From: Fidelibacterota bacterium
Lineage (GTDB): Bacteria; Fidelibacterota; Marinisomatia; SCGC-AAA003-L08; D37C17
DNA: 44,273 bases
Reading direction: 5' to 3'
NCBI GenBank assembly: GCA_002731795.1
Contig: PCCQ01000025.1
Coordinates: 14,049-58,321, forward strand
The notes beneath the pieces were generated by a model, which did not search any database, was not told the origin of the DNA, and saw nothing but the letters and a program-made list of their open reading frames with translations. Of this stretch, positions 39,653 to 44,273 are shown one piece after another (the stretch's first letter is position 1; the number at the start of each line of letters is the position of its first letter). Both the position numbers and the translations under genes were made by a program.

Positions 39653-39667
39653 TGAGAATGATTCTCA
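39653..39667. promoter_or_regulatory. Fur-box-like perfect 7-1-7 palindrome
   Basis: TGAGAATGATTCTCA, identical 15-mer to 30797-30811; about 10 bp upstream of the TonB receptor start codon. Confidence 0.78.
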
Positions 39668-39737
39668 AAATCATTTACTTAATTTAAAAAGGGAATGATT
39701 AACTATAAAGTTAATTCTCTAAAAAATAAGACATTTT

Positions 39738-41939
39738 TTAGGATAAAATTATATTAACAACTTGGACAATATCTAAGATATTAAGTATGCCATCAGAATT
39801 GATGTCTCCTGCCTGAAACTCTAAATCAGAAGGGTTAGTACTTTCAAGTACAAAATTTACTAAAAGAACAATATCCAAAACATCAACATTAGCATCAAAG
39901 TTCAAATCACCAGAAAGTATTGGCTCGGATTCAACATATGAATACAAAATAAAACTATCAATGAACGCCGCATCATCACAGTTTGTATTACTACAATCTG
40001 TAGATCCCCCACCACCATCTTTACTATATGTCCAAGTTAATGTATATTCTCCTGGATCTAAAGAGGTACTGTAATTTATCCAAGGGCTTTGCCCATTAGC
40101 ATCAGGTTGATATTGACCAATTTGTTCGCCATTTATAGAAAAAGTTAATCCATCATAAAAGTTACTTCCAGAGGGACTATATTCTGATGACACTCTATAT
40201 GAAAACTCTAGAGTACTCAGTGTAGTTGCAAGTAGTGTTAATGATGCTGTAGACTCTTGATTATCTCCTATAGCACCTGATCGAAATGAGTTAGATCCAG
40301 AATTAGAAATATCTGAAGTAGTATACCAATCTGAATTTCCTGATAAATTCCATTCACTCAGATCTTGGTTGTTTTCAAAATCGTATACAATTACTGGCTC
40401 AGGAACTCCTACTATAAGACTGATTGTAGATGTGGATTGTGAACCATCAGGCAATGTCATAACTAAAGTTATCTCCATTTCAGAACCTGATGGGACAAAT
40501 GGAGATATATAAAATTCATTTATACCATCTAAATTGATAAATGACCTGGGATCAAGATCTGAAATTTCAATATTGGGATCCAAGAAATCAATACCTGGAG
40601 TAGCTAAAAATTCTAAATTAATATTGCCATTTGTTGATGATAAGCCAGTATTAGCTAATGATATATCTATTGAATAAGAATCATCAGAGGTATATGGACC
40701 AGCCTCAACATTTACAATTGATGATACTAAAGCACCAGCATAAAGAGCAGTCCTAATATTTGGATATAAATTTTCTTCAGCAAGTGGGACAATTCTATTT
40801 GTTGGTGGCCAAAATCCATCACTTGAATTACCTACCTCCGGAGTATATGCAAAAATACCATGTTCGCCATACATCCAATCACACGCCTCTCCATTAACAG
40901 GATACAATATATCTGGACCAGTTCCCCATACATAGTTATTATATTGAGTCATATCTTGAGCATATTCAATAAATGTATTCAAATCATCTTGATCCATATT
41001 GTTTTCATACGAATAGCCAAAAGGATATATCAATAGATTACTATAACTATGGTAATTCATAGCTATCTTAAAATCTCTTTGTTCAACAAAGTTCTTTACA
41101 GCTTGTGTTTCAGATTCTGAGAATGGACTCGTTCCTCTATAAGTTTCACTGCAAGGGTTAGAACTAGAACCTTGATCATCCAATCCCCACATATAACCAT
41201 AGTTTCTATTTGGATCAATTCCATCTGCAGAGCCATTACATGTTTCTCTCATATTTTTTCTTTGCATACCACCACCATTAGGTGCAATTGATCGATTATA
41301 TTCATAACCGTCAGGATTAACTATTGGAACAAACCACAATTCACGATTATCAATAATATTTCTAGCCTCATCATTTATCTCATAATTCTCTAAAAGCCAA
41401 TATATATAATAATATAAATTCATAAAACTCATAGGTTCTCTAGAATGATGCATACCAGTAAATAGTACTTCCGGTTCATTCTCATCTAAATTAGGATTAT
41501 TGCTAATTTTAATTGCCCAAATATCTCTTCCTTCGAAAGTTTGTCCCAGTGAAAATTTTTCTGAAACAAATTGAGGGTATTCATCATGGATATAATCTAA
41601 TCGTTGAATAGCCTCATCAAGAGTATAATATCCTCCCATAGACCCAAGGCCAAATTCTCTTGTATAATTTGATGTCAACCTACTCTCATAATGCTTCTGA
41701 AGATCATGATGCACTACTTGATATTCATATCCTAAATTATTTAAAATAGATAAATCTCTGTTCGAAATTGCAAATTCTATATACTCACCTCTTCTGTAAT
41801 CAGCATGGTCAAATTCTATACCACTATATTGAAATAATGAGATATCATCATCTGATACATTATCAACTTTTATTTGGTGGTAAATTTCATTTGAAAATAA
41901 AAAACTTACAATGCATATATATATTAATCTTAATATCAT
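39738..41939 (-). CDS. Secreted M14 zinc carboxypeptidase with C-terminal dockerin
   Basis: 733 aa; zinc/active residues MHHSREPMS, DPNRNYGYMWG, NYHSYSNLLIYPFGY, YTPEVG; C-term SGDLNFDANVDVLDIVLLVNFVLE...GDINSDGILNILDIVQVVNIIL. Confidence 0.92.
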   Translation of the reverse strand: MILRLIYICIVSFLFSNEIYHQIKVDNVSDDDISLFQYSGIEFDHADYRRGEYIEFAISNRDLSILNNLGYEYQVVHHDLQKHYESRLTSNYTREFGLGSMGGYYTLDEAIQRLDYIHDEYPQFVSEKFSLGQTFEGRDIWAIKISNNPNLDENEPEVLFTGMHHSREPMSFMNLYYYIYWLLENYEINDEARNIIDNRELWFVPIVNPDGYEYNRSIAPNGGGMQRKNMRETCNGSADGIDPNRNYGYMWGLDDQGSSSNPCSETYRGTSPFSESETQAVKNFVEQRDFKIAMNYHSYSNLLIYPFGYSYENNMDQDDLNTFIEYAQDMTQYNNYVWGTGPDILYPVNGEACDWMYGEHGIFAYTPEVGNSSDGFWPPTNRIVPLAEENLYPNIRTALYAGALVSSIVNVEAGPYTSDDSYSIDISLANTGLSSTNGNINLEFLATPGIDFLDPNIEISDLDPRSFINLDGINEFYISPFVPSGSEMEITLVMTLPDGSQSTSTISLIVGVPEPVIVYDFENNQDLSEWNLSGNSDWYTTSDISNSGSNSFRSGAIGDNQESTASLTLLATTLSTLEFSYRVSSEYSPSGSNFYDGLTFSINGEQIGQYQPDANGQSPWINYSTSLDPGEYTLTWTYSKDGGGGSTDCSNTNCDDAAFIDSFILYSYVESEPILSGDLNFDANVDVLDIVLLVNFVLESTNPSDLEFQAGDINSDGILNILDIVQVVNIILS

Positions 41940-41943
41940 TTTA

Positions 41944-43224
41944 TTATCCTGTAATTTGATTTACTAATGAAATAACATCTAAAATATTTAAAATACCATC
42001 ATCATTAGAGTCGCCAATTTGGATCTGAGTGCTAGATGCTTCTACCGCACCCAAAACAAAATTAACTAGAAGTACAACATCTAAAACGTCAATAGAGTCA
42101 TCCATATTAACATCTCCATCAGCATATGATGTATAAGTTAAATCGGGTATACCCTTAACTCTACAATGAAGTGCATCTGTAGATTGCCATGAACCTGTAA
42201 AACCAAGTATTTCATGATCAGGCATAGCTGCCTGATAAACCTCAAGAGCATCATCATCCCATTGACTGTTCATAATTGGAACGAATACTTTATTATTCAA
42301 AATCAAGGAATTTGTATAGGGTTGATCATTAGGAGTATAAACTCGAAAGACTTCCCATTCAGTCCCAGATGCTGTAAGTGTATTTTCAAAATAAGTTGCC
42401 ACTTCTTCAATTTCATTATATTGAGGATGAGATATTGGCACTTCTCTAATTAACATTCTAGAAGGAGATAAATATTTACCCCAACAATCAATATGGTCAA
42501 TATATTCATCGTTTGGGTCAGCAACTACATGATATGTATCGATTCCATAATAATCGTACATAATATTATCAACATAAGCACACGGAGCAAGAGGAACACT
42601 TGACTGATCATTAGTTCCACATTGACTATTTTCAGTATATGCTATTTGAGTTGCAGCAGCAATACCATTTCCATCTGTCATGTAATTACCCCCAGTAGAT
42701 ACCACATCTGCTGAAAAGTATGGTACGTCTAAATGTTGTGATACTTTATAAGGAGCAGCATTATCATTAGGTCGAGGTCGATTATAAGTAAAATCTACGA
42801 TACCTATATCACCATTCCCATCAACTACCCACCATGGGCCATAATCACGAGTCCAATAAGAATCTGTTGAGCCAATAATAAATTCAACATTATTCATATC
42901 AACATCTGCATTATTCATAGAATTATAAGCAGAGCTTTGCTGGTTGGATGAAACTAAACAATAAATAACTACATCCTCAGCCATTTCCCTAATTAAGGAA
43001 GTTGATATACCAAAAGGATATCTTATTAGAACTCCCTGCATAGGCTCATATTCTGCAATATTTCTAATAGGAGTCTGCGGTGGGTCTGTCCTATACCCCA
43101 TCTCATCAATTAGATGTCTATTTTCCCATTCCTCTGGCGTAAATCCAATAGGCAACTCATCACCTCTTATATCAGAAAATATTGAAAATCCTAATAACAA
43201 ACTTAAAACTATATAATTAACCAT
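41944..43224 (-). CDS. Secreted agmatine deiminase / bacterial peptidyl-arginine deiminase (PPAD) family protein with C-terminal dockerin
   Basis: 426 aa; signal peptide; DSYWTRDYGPWW, STGGNYMTDG, HIDCWGKYLSP, DALHCRVKGIPD; C-term GDVNMDDSIDVLDVVLLVNFVLG...GDSNDDGILNILDVISLVNQI. Confidence 0.9.
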   Translation of the reverse strand: MVNYIVLSLLLGFSIFSDIRGDELPIGFTPEEWENRHLIDEMGYRTDPPQTPIRNIAEYEPMQGVLIRYPFGISTSLIREMAEDVVIYCLVSSNQQSSAYNSMNNADVDMNNVEFIIGSTDSYWTRDYGPWWVVDGNGDIGIVDFTYNRPRPNDNAAPYKVSQHLDVPYFSADVVSTGGNYMTDGNGIAAATQIAYTENSQCGTNDQSSVPLAPCAYVDNIMYDYYGIDTYHVVADPNDEYIDHIDCWGKYLSPSRMLIREVPISHPQYNEIEEVATYFENTLTASGTEWEVFRVYTPNDQPYTNSLILNNKVFVPIMNSQWDDDALEVYQAAMPDHEILGFTGSWQSTDALHCRVKGIPDLTYTSYADGDVNMDDSIDVLDVVLLVNFVLGAVEASSTQIQIGDSNDDGILNILDVISLVNQITG

Positions 43225-43308
43225 TTTATTCCTCGTAATATCTGTAAATTAATATATTCAATAACTTAAAATTAGAATTTAACTGTAACAGTATGTTTTA
43301 AAAAAATG

Positions 43309-44273
43309 TCAACAATCTAGACAGGTACCAAAGCAAGAATTGACAATAAGTGTATCAGAGTTTTCAATCAATAGATTTCTAAATCCATTATTTATACAAT
43401 CTTCTTCTTCTAATTGCTCTTCTATGTACATCCATGAGTCAACACATCCAACTCCTTCAATCCATTCTAAATTTGAAGTTTCACAGGAGGCCTCATCTAC
43501 TAAATTATTATTAATTGAATTTGGAACCTGCATTGAAAAACTATATTCATATACAATTGAGTTAAGTGAATTTATACATTCTACTATTTCATTATTAGTA
43601 AGACTAAAAGTTTCATTAACTAAATCAATACAAGGAAACAATGGAGTAAGAGATTTGTCAATTTCAAATTCACCATTACCATTTGAAGACATTTCAAACA
43701 AATGTTTATCTTGGCCCTGAAAACCACCATTCAAAAAGATTTTATAAGAATTTTGAATATCATTATTATTCACTTTAAAATTAACATTTGTACTTTGTGA
43801 ATCTATCATTAGAATTTCTTGTAAGGCTTGATTGTAATCTTCAATTTGTAAAAATAATTGAGCTCTTAATAAATGTAAACTATTCGAATTTATATTTTCT
43901 GGACTATAGGTAAATAAATAATTTGAATCATCAGAAATTACAAGTTCTGAATAATTCAAAGCATTAGCAACAAATTCTTCAGTACTCCCAGTTAGCATAT
44001 AAGGATCAAATTCATTATATAAAACTAATGAGCTGTAAGTATATGCTAATCCAGCATTAAGATCTAGGATTAAATTGTCTGGTAAGGGCTTTTCTTCAGC
44101 ATAGCTATCTACTACATCAATCACCTCAAAGAACCAGTCTTTTGCTTGACTTCGCAAATCAAATCTGTTTGCAAATGAGAGCGAATCAGTTCCTAAAATA
44201 TCCTTTGCTTCAAATAAGGTCGAAAATCCTAAACCCAAATATGCTTCAGAATGATAATAATTAATTATTGAAG
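43309..44273 (-). CDS. TPR-like protein, N-terminus cut by right edge
   Basis: Reading frame is open from the listed TTG start (44238) to the window edge (...SIINYYHSEAYLGLGFSTLFEAKDIL), so the start lies outside; helical repeat-like content. Confidence 0.6.
   Translation of the reverse strand, partial: SIINYYHSEAYLGLGFSTLFEAKDILGTDSLSFANRFDLRSQAKDWFFEVIDVVDSYAEEKPLPDNLILDLNAGLAYTYSSLVLYNEFDPYMLTGSTEEFVANALNYSELVISDDSNYLFTYSPENINSNSLHLLRAQLFLQIEDYNQALQEILMIDSQSTNVNFKVNNNDIQNSYKIFLNGGFQGQDKHLFEMSSNGNGEFEIDKSLTPLFPCIDLVNETFSLTNNEIVECINSLNSIVYEYSFSMQVPNSINNNLVDEASCETSNLEWIEGVGCVDSWMYIEEQLEEEDCINNGFRNLLIENSDTLIVNSCFGTCLDC

Noticed and set aside
39698-39741. Small AT-only inverted repeats (attaact-ataa-agttaat; ctaaaaaat-aagac-attttttag) between the TonB receptor and the M14 gene
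   Set aside because: Short, A/T-only stems are expected by chance at this base composition; one overlaps the M14 stop codon. Not strong enough to call a terminator or operator.
43340-43720. 126-aa plus-strand ORF
   Set aside because: Antisense to the right-edge TPR-like CDS, whose frame is open to the window edge.
1-44273. Looked for defence systems, toxin-antitoxin pairs, integrases and phage genes
   Set aside because: None recognised; all larger ORFs are explained by metabolic, envelope, secretion or iron-uptake functions.

Overview
This window is AT-rich bacterial DNA from what looks like an FCB-group marine bacterium, possibly Marinimicrobia/SAR406. That taxon guess is an inference from T9SS/PorV-type and dockerin-bearing proteins. 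It has two parts. (1) About 7.7-30 kb is a dense, almost entirely minus-strand housekeeping block: class V aminotransferase-serA-purN-purH-mreBCD-PBP2-rodA-CpoB-like-GT5-N domain-lipoprotein-OM barrel-TPR lipoprotein-rpiB-glyA-nrdR-mlaE/F/D. It is followed by a PorV-like protein, a degenerate M6-like T9SS cargo protein, and a left-edge zincin/TolB-propeller/Omp85-like fusion that the ORF track missed because it is open at the edge. (2) About 30.7-44.3 kb is accessory and appears to be a Fur-controlled heme/iron acquisition island. It contains a cysteine-rich repeat protein with dockerin and T9SS tail, then HmuT-HmuU-HmuV-HugZ-P19, facing a TonB heme receptor and a HmuY-like domain fused to a dockerin. 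Two identical 15-bp perfect Fur-like palindromes sit at its two promoters. Next to it are an M14 carboxypeptidase and a peptidyl-arginine/agmatine deiminase-family protein, both with C-terminal dockerins. The best candidates for something undescribed are: the dockerin-tagged heme/peptide scavenging set (four dockerin proteins in about 12 kb, no cohesin visible); the repeat protein as a possible multivalent hemophore; and a Fur box followed by a ~100-160 nt leader ending in a very strong intrinsic terminator (iron-responsive sRNA or attenuator). All family assignments are from reading the sequence; no searches were run.
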